Position numbers and translations under genes: made by a program. A stretch of DNA of 48,270 nucleotides from Hypsibius dujardini. Lineage: Eukaryota > Tardigrada > Eutardigrada > Parachela > Hypsibiidae. The stretch covers positions 1 to 48,270 of the forward strand of contig LRSR01010772.1 in the NCBI GenBank assembly GCA_001579985.1. Reading direction: 5' to 3'. Each line of letters starts with the position of its first letter. Position 1 is the stretch's first letter. The notes under the pieces were generated by a model. The model searched no databases. It was not told the DNA's origin and was given only the letters and a program-made list of their open reading frames with translations. Shown in pieces: positions 11,942 to 23,300 of the stretch.

Positions 11942-12602
11942 GCAGGCAGACAGGCAGTCAGTCAGTCAGTCAGACGATCAGACGATCAGACGATCAGACA
12001 AACAAACAAAGAGACAGACAGGCTGAGAGACAGACAGGGAGACAATTGCACCCACAGCCAGACATTGCAGCTGACACTTTCGTTTTCTGTCTCCAGGTTT
12101 CCCACTGGCTGCCGTACCCTGCATCGTGAAGGGCGTGGAATCTCTGCACATTTGCTTCGACTACCTCCACGAAGCTATGGATTTGCCGTCCGTTCCAAAG
12201 AAGCTCTTCATCCTGGAGCTGTGTTCCTGCCTGTGCATCCGCTTCCGGATACCCCGCACGCTGGTGGTGGCGCGCCTGGCCGTCGACGTAATTGGAACGA
12301 TGGTGATCGCGTACCCGCAAGCCGTCCGCCACGAGATCATCTCGGTCGGAGCGCGCTGTCTCGCCCGCATCGGCAATGTCTTCCCGCCGCTGCGTGACGA
12401 CTGTCTGGCCATTTTGGAGCAAATGCGGGCGATGGACCGGTCAGGCAGCAAGGCCAACCGTCAGTGGAGGCACTCCGCGCGGAATTTGATTGGCGGTGTA
12501 GCTTCCGTGGGAAGAAGCAGTTCGACTGGCGTAGAAGCGCTCATTGAATGTGCCGCCAAATGTGTGACTGGACAGCCCGTCTTAACGATCCAAAATGACT
12601 GA
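5572..12602 (+). CDS. INTS2: Integrator complex subunit 2
   Basis: A nuclear scaffold subunit of Integrator, which cleaves nascent snRNA and paused mRNA transcripts. Exons: 5572-5623, 5959-6091, 6711-6885, 6945-7062, 7322-7435, 7503-7633, 7840-8016, 8248-8724, 9078-9146, 9211-9348, 9583-9940, 10177-10425, 10669-10861, 10907-11047, 11327-11670, 12097-12602; total 3375 nt, 1124 aa (human about 1200). Family landmarks: SALPVNCIYSLL (exon 10), KDWI across exons 10/11, MDLLNKIPFKF (exon 12), FEPLHILRSDQ (exon 14), and at the C-terminus LAKLVIFQGFP, SLHICFDY and LVVARLAVDVIGT, which match human INTS2 block by block. The protein is alpha-helical and has no catalytic motif. I chose ATG 5572 because its 17-codon exon joins exon 2 in phase; a longer open frame upstream is probably UTR. 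Intron 10 is GC-AG and intron 13 is only 45 nt. The first three exons are the least conserved part. Confidence 0.95.
6101..6405 (+). repeat. 46-bp minisatellite in INTS2 intron 2
   Basis: About 6.5 copies of a unit with GGTTGATTGGTTGATTGA followed by ACGATAACGTAAAATGGACC. It starts 10 bases after the exon 2 donor. The open minus-strand frames across it are repeat artefacts. Confidence 0.9.
7095..7270 (+). repeat. CTGT tract in INTS2 intron 4
   Basis: Pure CTGT core at about 7100-7155, degenerate after that. Confidence 0.95.
7690..7765 (+). repeat. Degenerate ACAG tract in INTS2 intron 6
   Basis: Short CAGA/GACA units mixed with other sequence, in the orientation opposite to the intron 4 array. 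Confidence 0.8.
8055..8180 (+). repeat. ACAG (GACA) tract in INTS2 intron 7
   Basis: Pure core at 8057-8106, then degenerate. Confidence 0.95.
8770..8890 (+). repeat. CTGT tract in INTS2 intron 8
   Basis: Two short CTGT runs with TTTG and CTCT interruptions. It is complementary to the intron 7 tract on the other side of exon 8. Confidence 0.95.
9349..9350 (+). promoter_or_regulatory. INTS2: GC 5' splice site of INTS2 intron 10
   Basis: Exon 10 ends ATCAAG and the intron starts GCAAGT, the consensus context for a GC-AG intron. The next exon starts after ttatag at 9583 with GACTGG. No GT nearby keeps the frame, and the joined peptide (LIK/DWI) matches human KDWI. Confidence 0.9.
9367..9550 (+). 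repeat. CTGT tract in INTS2 intron 10
   Basis: Contains two copies of a block (AAGTTTAGCTGTTTGTCTG) followed by a pure CTGT run of about 50 bp and a short CTAT run. Confidence 0.95.
9961..10131 (+). repeat. ACAG tract in INTS2 intron 11
   Basis: Includes a repeated block (ACAGACTAACACGCT…GCGGACAGGCAGACA) seen twice, at about 9983 and 10083, around a pure ACAG core. Confidence 0.95.
10445..10640 (+). repeat. CTGT tract in INTS2 intron 12
   Basis: Short, interrupted CTGT runs between the exon 12 donor and exon 13 at 10669. Confidence 0.9.
11065..11240 (+). repeat. CTGT/CTGC tract in INTS2 intron 14
   Basis: Degenerate array with a short pure core near 11173-11193. Confidence 0.9.
11765..12050 (+). 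repeat. ACAG tract in INTS2 intron 15
   Basis: Pure core at about 11900-11942, then CAGT and CGAT variant runs (GTCAGTCAGTCAG, ACGATCAGACGATCAG). Confidence 0.95.
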
Positions 12603-13197
12603 CAGATCTATGCATATATACATATACTACACATTTTCCATTACCTTTTGGCACATTTGTGTGATACGGTAAGCGTGGATGTATTATAGTGGAACACAAT
12701 GGGGAGAAGACCGAGATACGTATGCTCCCCTGCGCAGACTTGTCTACGTGCAATGCAAGCATGCCTTAAAGTAGTGGTATTTAGAGAGAGTGGCCGAGAA
12801 AGAGAAGGGAAGAATAACCTCGTGTGATCTCCTCCGGAGTTTCGTTAACTTCTCATAAAACTCCTACGTAATGCCTAAACTAAATCAAAGTTTAAACTCC
12901 CAGATTTCATTTTGTATTGTTTCTTACTTACAGACTATTAGTTGATTGATAGATTGAGCTTGCACGCACTGTGACCAGTGGCCACGCCTCAACATCTCTT
13001 GTTAACTCTTCCTGTTGGGCAGCAGTTATTTCTGGACTCACACTTATGCACAGATATCACGTGTGTAACCTTTTTTTTGAGGGACACTTAAAACTAAGAA
13101 ACGTTGAGCCCAACAGAACAAAAACGGCTATGAACACAAAGCGTGCAATGACGGTATAACCAGGAAACTAACGGCTACTCCAAACAAACGGCCAGTA

Positions 13198-13980
13198 CTT
13201 ATGGTTGATGGATGAGTCACGGCCTAACCAATAAGTTGTTGCTTGGTCAAGAGGGTGGATGGTCAGTCTTGAAGGTTACCGGTTATTCCGAAATATCCAA
13301 GGTATATTTGCAAAACCGACGGCCAGTCCAAAAAATTACCAATAACTCTGGAGGGTTGACGGTGGATCCCGAAGACGGACGGTCAGTCAGGAAGGTTCCT
13401 GGGTACTCCCGAAGACGGACGGTCAGTCCGGAAGGTTCCCGGATACTCCCGAAGACGGACGGTCAGTCCGGAAGATTCCTGGGTACTCCCGAAGACGGAC
13501 GGTCAGTCCGGAAGGTTCCTGGGTACTCCCGAAGACGGACGGTCAGTCCGGAAGGTTCCCGGATACTCCCGAAGACGGACGGTCAGTCAGGAAGGTTCCC
13601 GGGTACTCTCGAAGGCGGACGGTCAGTCCGGAAGGTTCCCGGGTACTCCAGAATATTTGGTGAGTCCTTGATAGCTTAACCTGAGGACTGATCGTCAGTC
13701 TTCAGGGTCAACCGCCAACCTTCCGGAGTGGCCGGCAAACTTTCGAACTTGACCGTCGGTCTCCGGGGTACACCGTTCACCCTCCGGTCCCGTACCCGTC
13801 AACTTTCTGGACTGAACATGGGTTTTCCGAGTATATATCGTCAGCCTTCCGGAATGAGAGGTAGCCGAACTAACCGTCGATTGCTTCCGGTTAAGCAGTC
13901 AACCTTCCGGGACGACCATCCACCCTCATGACCAAGCAACAAAGTACATTGGGTAGGCCGTGAATCCCATCAACCATAAG
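13198..13980. mobile_element. Foldback-type element with tandem repeats inside
   Basis: The ends are inverted copies: CTTATGGTTGATGG at 13198 and its complement ending at 13980. Similarity continues inward for about 90 bp per arm (TCACGGCCTA, GTTGCTTGGTCA, GAGGGTGGATGGTC, GGAAGGTT). The left arm then expands into a 40-bp tandem array, while the right arm carries scattered CTTCCGG-type motifs. It has no transposase and resembles foldback transposons in structure only. Confidence 0.8.
13371..13650 (+). repeat. 40-bp tandem array, about 7 copies
   Basis: The unit starts GAAGACGGACGGTCAGTCCG and continues GAAGGTTCCC GGATACTCCC. Copies start at 13371, 13411, 13451, 13491, 13531, 13571 and 13611. 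The period is not a multiple of three, yet one frame (13212-13679) stays open for 155 codons; I treat that as a by-product. Confidence 0.95.
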
Positions 13981-14148
13981 CCCGACGATAGGTAAACTTA
14001 TGTCTTTTTTCAGCAGATATATTAGTAAGTCGTCCTGGTGCACTAGCCAAAATTGATAAAACCCATGAATTTGGTATCCGAGAGTGCAGGGATCCGCTTG
14101 GAAGTGATAAATCCAAATTCCGGGATATAAGTTAACGTTTCGTTCAAT

Positions 14149-14377
14149 CGATCAATCAACGCCTAAGATGGCTGCATGATTCTCGAGACAAGAGCTGGAT
14201 GGGGATAAGGAAGTACATTGTGGGGGCAAAGAGGCGTGTCCACCCCTCATTGAACTTCGCACTCGATCAATCGATCAATCTACGCTTAGATGGCTGCATC
14301 ATTCTCGAAAGAAGAGAAGAGGAAGTATATGGTGGGGGGCAAAGAGGCGTGTCCACCCCTCATTGAACTTCGCACTC
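14149..14377 (+). repeat. Tandem duplication of about 110 bp upstream of DMXL
   Basis: Copies at 14149-14264 and 14272-14377 share GATGGCTGCAT, ATTCTCGA and a 38-bp identical end (GGCAAAGAGGCGTGTCCACC through CGCACTC). The second copy ends 277 bp before the DMXL start codon, so it may lie in the promoter. Confidence 0.9.
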
Positions 14378-14654
14378 AGAAAAAACCTCCAACACAATTT
14401 TATTTATCGTTGTCCCATTTCTTTCCGCGTCTACTTTCTAAGCCTCTCTGTCTCGCTAATTCGGAAGCAATATTATTATTGTGGCGACGTCATCGTGGGG
14501 GCTTTTGTCTAATTCCGCCTCGGGGGACCGCAGTTGCGCCTTTACGGCCTGGATGGAGAAATTCACCTAAAAATCTGCATGGAAAAAGGCAATTTGACAT
14601 TGCCACTTTTTCTTTTTCTTCTTCTTTTTCTGCCCCGTTCTGTTTTGTGGCGCC

Positions 14655-14748
14655 ATGAATCGCCATCAAGTGATCACGGGCGCCGTCAACTGCGGCGACC
14701 ATTGCTACTCTGTCGGGACTGTGGAAGGCGTGAACTTTACGGTGAGCG

Positions 14749-14787
<39 letters not shown>

Positions 14788-15293
14788 GAGAGAGGGAGAG
14801 GAAGGAAAGTTCGGAATTTTGGAGGTTGCACGGAGCTAATCAATCAATCTAGCGCAGACCGGCTGCGCTGAGCGACGGCGATCACGTGCTCTTGTTGTTG
14901 CGACCAGTTTGAAGTGCTTTCCGCGGCGAAAGGTGATGTCTGCGGAGGGTTTCAAGCGCTTTTGGGGCGGAAGAATTGAATTTAAAGTCGGGGATTTCGA
15001 TTGCGGGATGGGGTTGTGCTTTTTGGATCGAGGGGAAATTGCCTTGTTGGAAATTACTCTTGTCTCTTTCTATCGCCCACGATTATATTCCTTTCCTTAT
15101 CAGACGAATTCCTCATAAGACGATTGTAACGGTTTGAAATTCATATTCTCGTTTAAGTAATTTAATTTGTCGATTTGAGGGTAACAATTTTGCTTCAATG
15201 AAACGGAGAGACAATTTTTACATTACATTTTGTTGCTTGCCTTTGTTTTTATTTCAATGAAATATAAATATAAACAGGCAAACAAGATTGGCC

Positions 15294-15341
<48 letters not shown>

Positions 15342-17252
15342 CCTGTCTGTCTGCCTGTCTGCCTGTCTGCCTGTCTGCCTGTCTGTCAATGTCTATGTCT
15401 ATGTCTGTTAAACTCGCACCGCTTGCAGAACGAATTGATTCCACATTGTCTGTTATTATTTATTTTAGATACACATCCGTGTAGAGAGGAAAGAGAGGCA
15501 GCGGAAGAGTGGAAAAAAATCAAGTTTATTTATTTGTATACGCAATATAATAATAATAGACACGCCGAATGAAAAATGAAAGAAAGTTTATAATGATGAA
15601 AAGGAGGTGCACGCGTGGTGCGTGCGTGCGTGTGTGTGTTGTTGGGTCCCCAAAAGGGAGAGAAAGAGAGGGAGACGACGGAGGAAGTCGTCTGGTTAGC
15701 AAGTCAGAAAACGGGGAGGATCGTGAGAGTTCACATCCCACCGCCGCCACAGACGCCCCCCACGCTCGAAAAAAAGGCAGGGGGAAGAAGGGAACGGGGG
15801 GCTTGCTTTTATTTGATGAGGTTGATCGATTGAGCGTTAAAAACGCTGACATTTTACTGCGGAATGGAATGGAGTAGGCGCGCGCAGGCTCAGGCGGCGG
15901 AAGGAAGGAACTGGAGGGATTCAGGCAGGCAAGCAGGCAGGCAGGCAAGCAGGCAGGCAAGCAGGCAGGCAGGCAGACGGAGAGGCACGAACCACAACTG
16001 GAGCGGCGGACTCCTAGTCTGTGGAATGTGTGTGTGTGTATGTGTGGATATTAATTACATCAAGAGTCTATGCGCGCGCCACACTCTCCCCTTTCGTCGT
16101 CACACACACTTCCCGTCATCCCGTCATCTGAGGGGCATTCCCTCCCGGAAGATCAGACCCACCCGAGCGTTATTGACTGGCGCCCAGGCGGGAGACAAAA
16201 CATGCAGACAAGTGTTATGTTCTGTAGATCGGTTTTATTGACTGCTTGTCCGCTCGCTAGCCTGTCTGTCCGTCTCTATACCTGTCTGTCTGTTTGTCTG
16301 TCTGTCTTTCTCTCTGTCGTCATCTGCCTGCCTGTCTTTGTGTCTATATGCTTATATTTTTTGCTTGCCTGATTGTCTGTTTGTCTGTCTGTCTGTCTGT
16401 TTGTCTGTTTGTCTGCTTATCCGTCACTCGGAATTTATGCATTTAACGATCTACCTCTCTGCCTGCATGCCTCTCTGCCTGTCTTTCTGTCTTGTCTTAC
16501 TTCATGTTCGTGTAAAACTCTGTCTGTATCCTTGCCTGTATGTTTTTCTGTCGCTTTTTGGTTGATCTGTCTGCTTTTCTGTGTGTTTGTCTGTTTGTTT
16601 GTCTGCATGCAGATATTAATTGCATCGTGAACCTATGAGGTACCTCGTCACACCCCACACTCGCTGGAGGAACTCCCCTTGTAGTAGAACAGATGCCCAT
16701 CCGGGAGTTATTGACTCGTTTCCCAAGCGGGAGACCGACATACAGACTGACAAACATACAAGTGTACAAGTGCCGTGTTCCGTAATTTGGTTTTATTGAC
16801 TCTTTATTTTTTGCTCTTCATTTATAGGCCTACGGAACGGGCTGTGATATCGTCGTGCTATCGAGCGATTTTCAGCGCGTGCAAATCATCCCCGGACATG
16901 GCGGCGGCGTCCAAGTCACCTGCATCGACTGCTCCAAGGATACCGGCAAGATTGCCGCATGTTACGGCACGAAGGTGCACATTTATGAGCCGACGCCGCT
17001 GTTCCACAGAACCAGTGCGCATCGATTGGATTACCAGTGGATGGAGACAGGAGTGCTTCACTGTGATTCCATTGTCACCGCGTTGACATGGAATCAAGAA
17101 GGTCTGCAAGCCTCAAACAAAAAAGACAGTGCTTTGAAGATAAATATCTGTTTGTTTGCATGTCTATCTGTCTGTCTGTCTATCTATCTATCTGTCTGTT
17201 TGTCTGTCTGTCTATCTGTTTGTCTGTCTGTCTGTTTGTCTGACTGACTGAC

Positions 17253-17319
<67 letters not shown>

Positions 17320-20300
17320 GTTCTCTCTGCCTGTCTGCTTGCTTGCCTGCCCGTTGTCTTTCTGTTTGTCTTTTTGCCTCTAGGTCGGTGAGTCTGTCTT
17401 ATGTCTGTCTGTCTGTTTGTCAGTCTATGCTACTATGTGCATGTTCGTTCTGTATGTCTGCTTGGAACATAATCTTTAGGTAGTACCTGATTTGCTGCAG
17501 GTACAAGACTATTGACCGCCGGTCATGTCATCCAGCTGTGGTCCGCGCCCCTTATCCCTGAGTCGGCGCAACCGCAGCAGCCGCCCACCTCTGGACAGAT
17601 CAACGGCCACATGGTTAACTTTTCCCTCGGTGAGAACGACCAAGACAACATGGACCACGACGGGCTGGAGCGGTGGAAAGAGCTGTGGTCCATGAAGACC
17701 TCCTCTCCTGTGGCGCATATCGATTTCTCGCCGGACGGCTGCCTCTTTGCCACCGTCGCCAAGGGTGACCGCCTCGTCAAAGTCTGGTATCCCCATCGCA
17801 ATTTCATCTTCGCCTCGCAGCAGGGCCAGGATTTCGCGCATGGCGAGACCGAGCAGAATTACTCTTTTGTCTATCTGCCGCATCCAAGAGCAGTGACGAG
17901 TTTTTCCTGGAGAAAGACCAGTCGTTATATGCCAAAGTTAGTGCGATTCATGTTCTAGTTACGGAGACTGCCTGGCAAGCTATCTGACCAATAGTCAGCC
18001 GATTTGGCATAATGGGACAGACAAACCTACAGACTGCTAGGCAGACAAACACCCAGCCAAACGGACAGGCAGACAGGCTGGCATTCAGACAGCCAGCCAA
18101 ACAGACAGGCAGACAGACACAGCCAGCCGGACGGACAAGCTGGCATTCAGACAAAGAGACTTGTTTGCGTTCTGTTGAAAGACAGGCCTTGAGACAAACA
18201 GACTGACGGACCTACAGGCAGAAGTGTAAAAAGAAGGAGAGAGAGACAGACATGTGTAAAAGATGTCTCATGGGTGTCTTTTTACTCTCCAGAGGTGCAG
18301 TAGCCAACATGCTATTGACATCTTGCATGGACAATATCAGCCGGCTTTGGGTCGAAACGATCCTCCCGGATGATGGCCTGTTGAACATCCAGCACCTCGA
18401 TCCGCTGGTTTCGCAGAACGCCAAATATCGACAGCACCAGCACAAGCACGGTTTTGTTGAGCGCCTCAAACATATGCGGAAGTCTTTCAAGAAGGCGCGA
18501 ACGCAACGCGATCGCGAAACGCAACAGCAACCGCATTCCAATGGAATCAATTCGGGGGTCAGGAAAGACCCTGTAGCCACGCTGCCGACGTCCGACAGTG
18601 CACACAACTTTATGCACAAGTTCGGGGTGCACGGTAAGACCTTCTTGATTGGTTGATTAGTTGATTGATAAACCTTTCGCTACGCAGAAAGGCAGCCAGA
18701 CGGACGGACGGACAGACACAGGCAGACACACAGACAGACACACAGACAGGCATAATCAGACAGAGAGTCAGATTGACTGACGGACAAACAGACAGACGGA
18801 CACATAGTCACCCAGTCAGGCAGACATAGTCAGACACAGGCAGACACACAGACAGACACACAGACAGGCATAATCAGACAGAGAGTCAGATTGACTGACG
18901 GACAAACAGACAGACGGACACATAGTCACCCAGTCAGACAGACACATTCAAACAGACACAGTTAGACAGAGAGTCAGATTGACGGACAGATAGGCAGACA
19001 AACAGACAAACGGACACATAGTCAAACATTCAGGCTTTGTCTGACCGTGCTTATTTGTTTTAGGTACCGGTGTTTCTCCGGAGTGCCACTTTCACTTGGC
19101 CGTCTCCATCAATGCAGATACTGACATTCCACTGGTACCCTTGCTCAGCTCGGGTTCGGGCGAACCGCTGAGCTTTGTGATTCACTGGTTGAACAATAAA
19201 GAAATGAATTTCACTTGGCAAGCGGAAAAGGTAAAGTTGTAACCGCAGCGTCATTAGCTTGATTGCTGATTGAATCAGTATAGCTTGAATTGTCTATGCT
19301 GGACTGATTGCTCGACTTTGATGGTCTATTTTTATTCAAATTGTTCCCTTGATTGGGTTGTCATTTTTTTCCTTTAGCTGCTCCACGATTTATGCAAAAA
19401 GGCCCTTCAAACGGACCGGCCGGAAGAGGGTAATGACATCCAGAACGGCTCACCGGATCCGCTTGAGGAGGACGAGGAAGAATACGATGAACGCCGAAGT
19501 GAGGAGAAGGAAGCCGTGACGCCGAACGGCCAGCCGCCACCGTCGATCGCTGCGTCGGCAGCCAGTGCGAAACAGAAGAAAAAGGGCAATACATTTGGCA
19601 CGCTCAGGAAGAAGATTCGGATACCGCATATTCGGTCGACGGAGCTGTTTGACGACGAGACTGTCAGTGTGACCAGCAGTGCCAATCGCAGTCAGTACCT
19701 CCAGCAGAACAGCGTGGCAAGCGTCGCCGGTTCTGTTGTTGGCTCAGGTTCGTTCCTCTGTCTGTTTTTCCATGTTTTTTGCTGGGGGTGGGGTTTGTCT
19801 GTCTATCTGTCTCTCTGTCTCTCTGTCTGTCTGTCTGTCTCTTTGTCTCTTTGTCTCTTTGTCTCTCTGTCTTTTTCTTCTGTCGGTCTGTGTATATCTG
19901 TATGACTGTCTGATTGCTTGACTGCATGTCTATCTGTCTCTCTGTCTCTCTGCCTGCCTGCCTGTCTGTCTCTCTATCTGTCTCTCTGTCTTCTGTCAGT
20001 ATGTATGTCTATTTGTATGTGTGTCTGATTGCATGCCTGTATGTCTGTCTGTCTGCCTGCCTGCCTGTAGGTATATAATTGCTTGCCGGCTGAAGGATAG
20101 CCTGATTTTGATGCGGTATTCTACCACCTAGGCATGATCGCAGATCAAAATGGGAGCGCACCGGGAGACACCCTCGATCGTGAAATCGAGAATCTCGTCC
20201 GTTACTGGCACAAAAACGCCGACCTCCTTTTCAGCATCCACCCCCTGGACGGGAGTTTCCTCGTCTGGCTCGTCGAGTGGCTGGACGAAGAGCAGCCCGG

Positions 20301-23300
20301 CTCGTTCCGCCAGCCGCAAGTCAGTTTCGCCTCCCGGATCCCGCAAGCCCTTCCACTGGGCGACTCTGTGACGACATGCAGCAACCTCGAGGTCTACTCC
20401 ACCCACTCATCCTACCTCGATTTGTATTCCATGCTGAAGCTGTCGGACGATCGAACGGCTCTTTATCAGGAACCGAATGTGGAACCACCGGTGGTATCGA
20501 TGATTTCCTGCCATCAGAACGGGTCTCTGAACCTGTGGCGGATAAATTTTTCTGATGCTGCGGAGTTCTCGACGGTGGTCAGTTTGGGTCATATCGGGAG
20601 GGTCTGTGGGCATCGCTTCCGGGTGAACGATATGGTCAGTCATCCGGTACTGCCACTGCTCCTGACGACAAGTCATCATAACACTTCGGGTAAGTGTAGA
20701 CTAGTAGACATTGAGACAATCGTATGCACAGACAGACAAGACAGGCAATTAGACAGACAGTCAGACCACCGGACAGCCCGAGGGAAAACAGATACACAGG
20801 CAGTCAGACAGACAGCCAGACGGGCAGACGGGCAGACGAGCAGACAGACAGGCAGCCAGGCAGCCAGGCAGGCAGCCAGCTAGACGGGCAGACAGACATA
20901 TCGGACAATTAGTCGACTAACTATGTGTACTTTTGTACCATCTTATAGGTGATGGAGAAAAGCTCCCCGTAACACCCACCAGCAAACGGAAGATGAGCCA
21001 GGCAGTCATCAATTTCAACCTGGGCAAAGGATTCTGTAGCGAGATGATCTTATGGAAAGTTGATCCCGTCGGACCACTGAGCAAGTCAGGTGGGATCACA
21101 GAGTTGGCCCGGATAAATTCTGGAGAGCTCAGCGCTTTCTCTAATTGTGCATGGGTTCCGACAATGTTGCCCTGCTGGACGTTGGGCAATCTGTCCCAGA
21201 CACCGAGTGCCTGCTTTGTGGCGTCGGACGGAGTTAGTCTGCGGATCTATCAGGCAGTGATTGATGCGCAGATGCTGTTGGCCGAGATGTACTGCAACCT
21301 CCGGAAGCCTAGTATAGTAAGAACATGGCTCTCTGTCTGTCTGTCTGTCTGTCTGTCTGTCGGCCTGCCCTGCCTGTCTGCCTTGCATGTCTGTCTGTCT
21401 CTCTGTCTCTCTGTTTGTCTGTCTCTCTGTCTCTCTGTCGGCCTGCCCTGCCTGTCTGCCTACCTGTCTGCCTGTATGTGTCTCTTCCTGTCTGCCTCTA
21501 TCTACCTCTCTGCTTGTATGTGGTAGTCTCTCTCTGTTCCCTTACCCAAGTTTTAATTGCAGCCTCATAGCGAGTCGACCGTGAGCACAGCTTCTTCGAT
21601 AGGCGGACGAAGTGATACCGGCGCCAACTTGGACGACTTCAACATCGTCAGCCTGCAGTCGAGCGCCCATCCGGGATGCATACTGGCCTTAGATCACATC
21701 ACCGACGCGAGAAATGTAATACCACCACTTGATATGTTTTTCACTATTTTGTCTGATTAATTTTATTGAATAAAAATAGTTTTATGACTCATTCTGTCAC
21801 TTAATCTAAAATTACTCTTATTTCTAATTACTGAATAAACAAGTGATATGGAATTATTTTGTGTCCTTTGTTTTGTTGAATTGAGTTTAGGGTTATCAGT
21901 TGATTGATTGATTGGTTGACTGACAAAATGACCATTTGTTTCCGGCAGGATTGGCACAACACTCAATTCCTGCACATCTTCAATGAGCACATTCTCCGAG
22001 GGAGACCCTCCGCCGTGGACTTGCCGCAACGCGGCGGCGTCACACAACTCGAAGCCGTCGTCGACCTGACCAGCCTCACGGTCTTCGAGGAGAACTTCTA
22101 CCTGACCGTCATTGAGAAGGGCTCGAAGGGAGGCTCCCTTATCCACATGTGGTCCATCAGTATCAGTTCGAAGCAAAATCAGGACAACGTCGATAACATC
22201 TCCCGTACCAGTGGCGGAGGTCTCTCCGGCGGCGAGGATGACGACCTGGAGAACTTTGAAAACGGCCTTTTGGAGGGACAGAAAACGCCCGGTTCCAAGT
22301 TGTCCCCCTCCAATCTGCGGATTAACACGGCGAAGGTAAGACCAACTAATTTTCTAAAAATCTAGCTGAGATTTTGTTAGTCGGTTAGTTTTCTTGCAAT
22401 CAAACTAAAAACTCCTGAATTGTTTTAATTGAATGAAAATTAAAAGTAGAACGAGAAATCTAATTTAGACTTATTTTTAAAGGCTTAATTAACTTTCTTG
22501 TTTACTGCTTCTGTCAAGTTTAAGTGTTTAAGTTTATTGCTCATCATGGACAGGTTTGCTGTCAACCATTGCCGCTACCTGACGGCATTGAGGTGGTGCA
22601 TGCCACCCCGGCGGCGGGCCATTTGAGCTCGTCTGCCATCTATCCGGCCTGTTATGCGCCTTACCTGATTGCGACGTCCTGTTCGGATGGGACGGTGCGG
22701 TTTTGGCGGTGCCATATTGAGGAGGGCGTGACCGTGAAAACCAAATCGTACTTCTGGGAGGAGTGGAAGATGATGTTGGGTCATTCGAGTTGTCTGACAG
22801 TACCTGGCAGGATTCTGGGTACGAGTGATCATGGACCTGTCTGTTTGTGGGTCTATCTGTCTGTCAGTCAGCCTATCTGGCACTCTGTTTGTCTGTCTGT
22901 CCGTCTGCAAGCATGCATATACTCTTCGTGTGAGCCTGTCTTTCGTCAGTCTGTTTGCCTGTTTGCCTGTCAGTGTCTCTGTCTTTCAGGCTTGTCTATA
23001 TAGCTTGTCTGAATAGAAGCCTGTCTGGCTGTCTGTCTGTTTGTCTGTTTGTCTGGCTGTCTCTCTGTCTGTCTGGCTGTCTGGCTGTCTGTCTTTTTTA
23101 CCGTGCGGTAGTCACGTATGCCTGCCTGCCTGTATGTGATGTTATGTTTTCTGATATTTTTTGCAGGACTGAGTTGCGCGTACAGTGCCCGCGTGGCGTG
23201 TGCCTACAAAGCCAGCGTCGACCACATCCGCCAAGAGCGCGAGGACTCTCCCCAATACACCATGACTGTGGCCATCTTTGAGTGCGAGTCCACGGGCGGT

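Larger units (their letters stand above)
12603..14654. other. Gap between INTS2 and DMXL
   Basis: 2.05 kb without a supported gene. It contains the INTS2 3' UTR, the foldback element at 13198-13980, the tandem duplication at 14149-14377 and the DMXL upstream region. ORFs of 60-155 codons are present but follow repeats or lack similarity. Confidence 0.7.
14742..16827 (+). other. DMXL intron 1 (2.1 kb), content
   Basis: The longest intron in the window. It contains a GT run, a CTGT tract (15297-15405), an AGGC run (15920-15980), a second CTGT tract (16258-16615) and a divergent duplicated segment (16046-16243 and 16611-16801). I see no extra exon. Confidence 0.7.

Noticed and set aside
12161-12457. 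Minus-strand and frame-shifted ORFs over the last INTS2 exon
   Set aside because: The plus frame matches INTS2 block by block; the others are shadows in GC-rich coding DNA.
13212-13679. 155-codon ORF with PEDGRSVRKVPGYSRR repeats as a repeat protein gene
   Set aside because: The period of 40 nt forces frame cycling of the same unit. It lies in one arm of an inverted-repeat element, and I see no splice or promoter context.
15569-15877. 102-codon ORF in DMXL intron 1 with basic and acidic runs
   Set aside because: Low-complexity purine-rich sequence between two repeats, with no similarity and not joined to exons 1 or 2 in phase.
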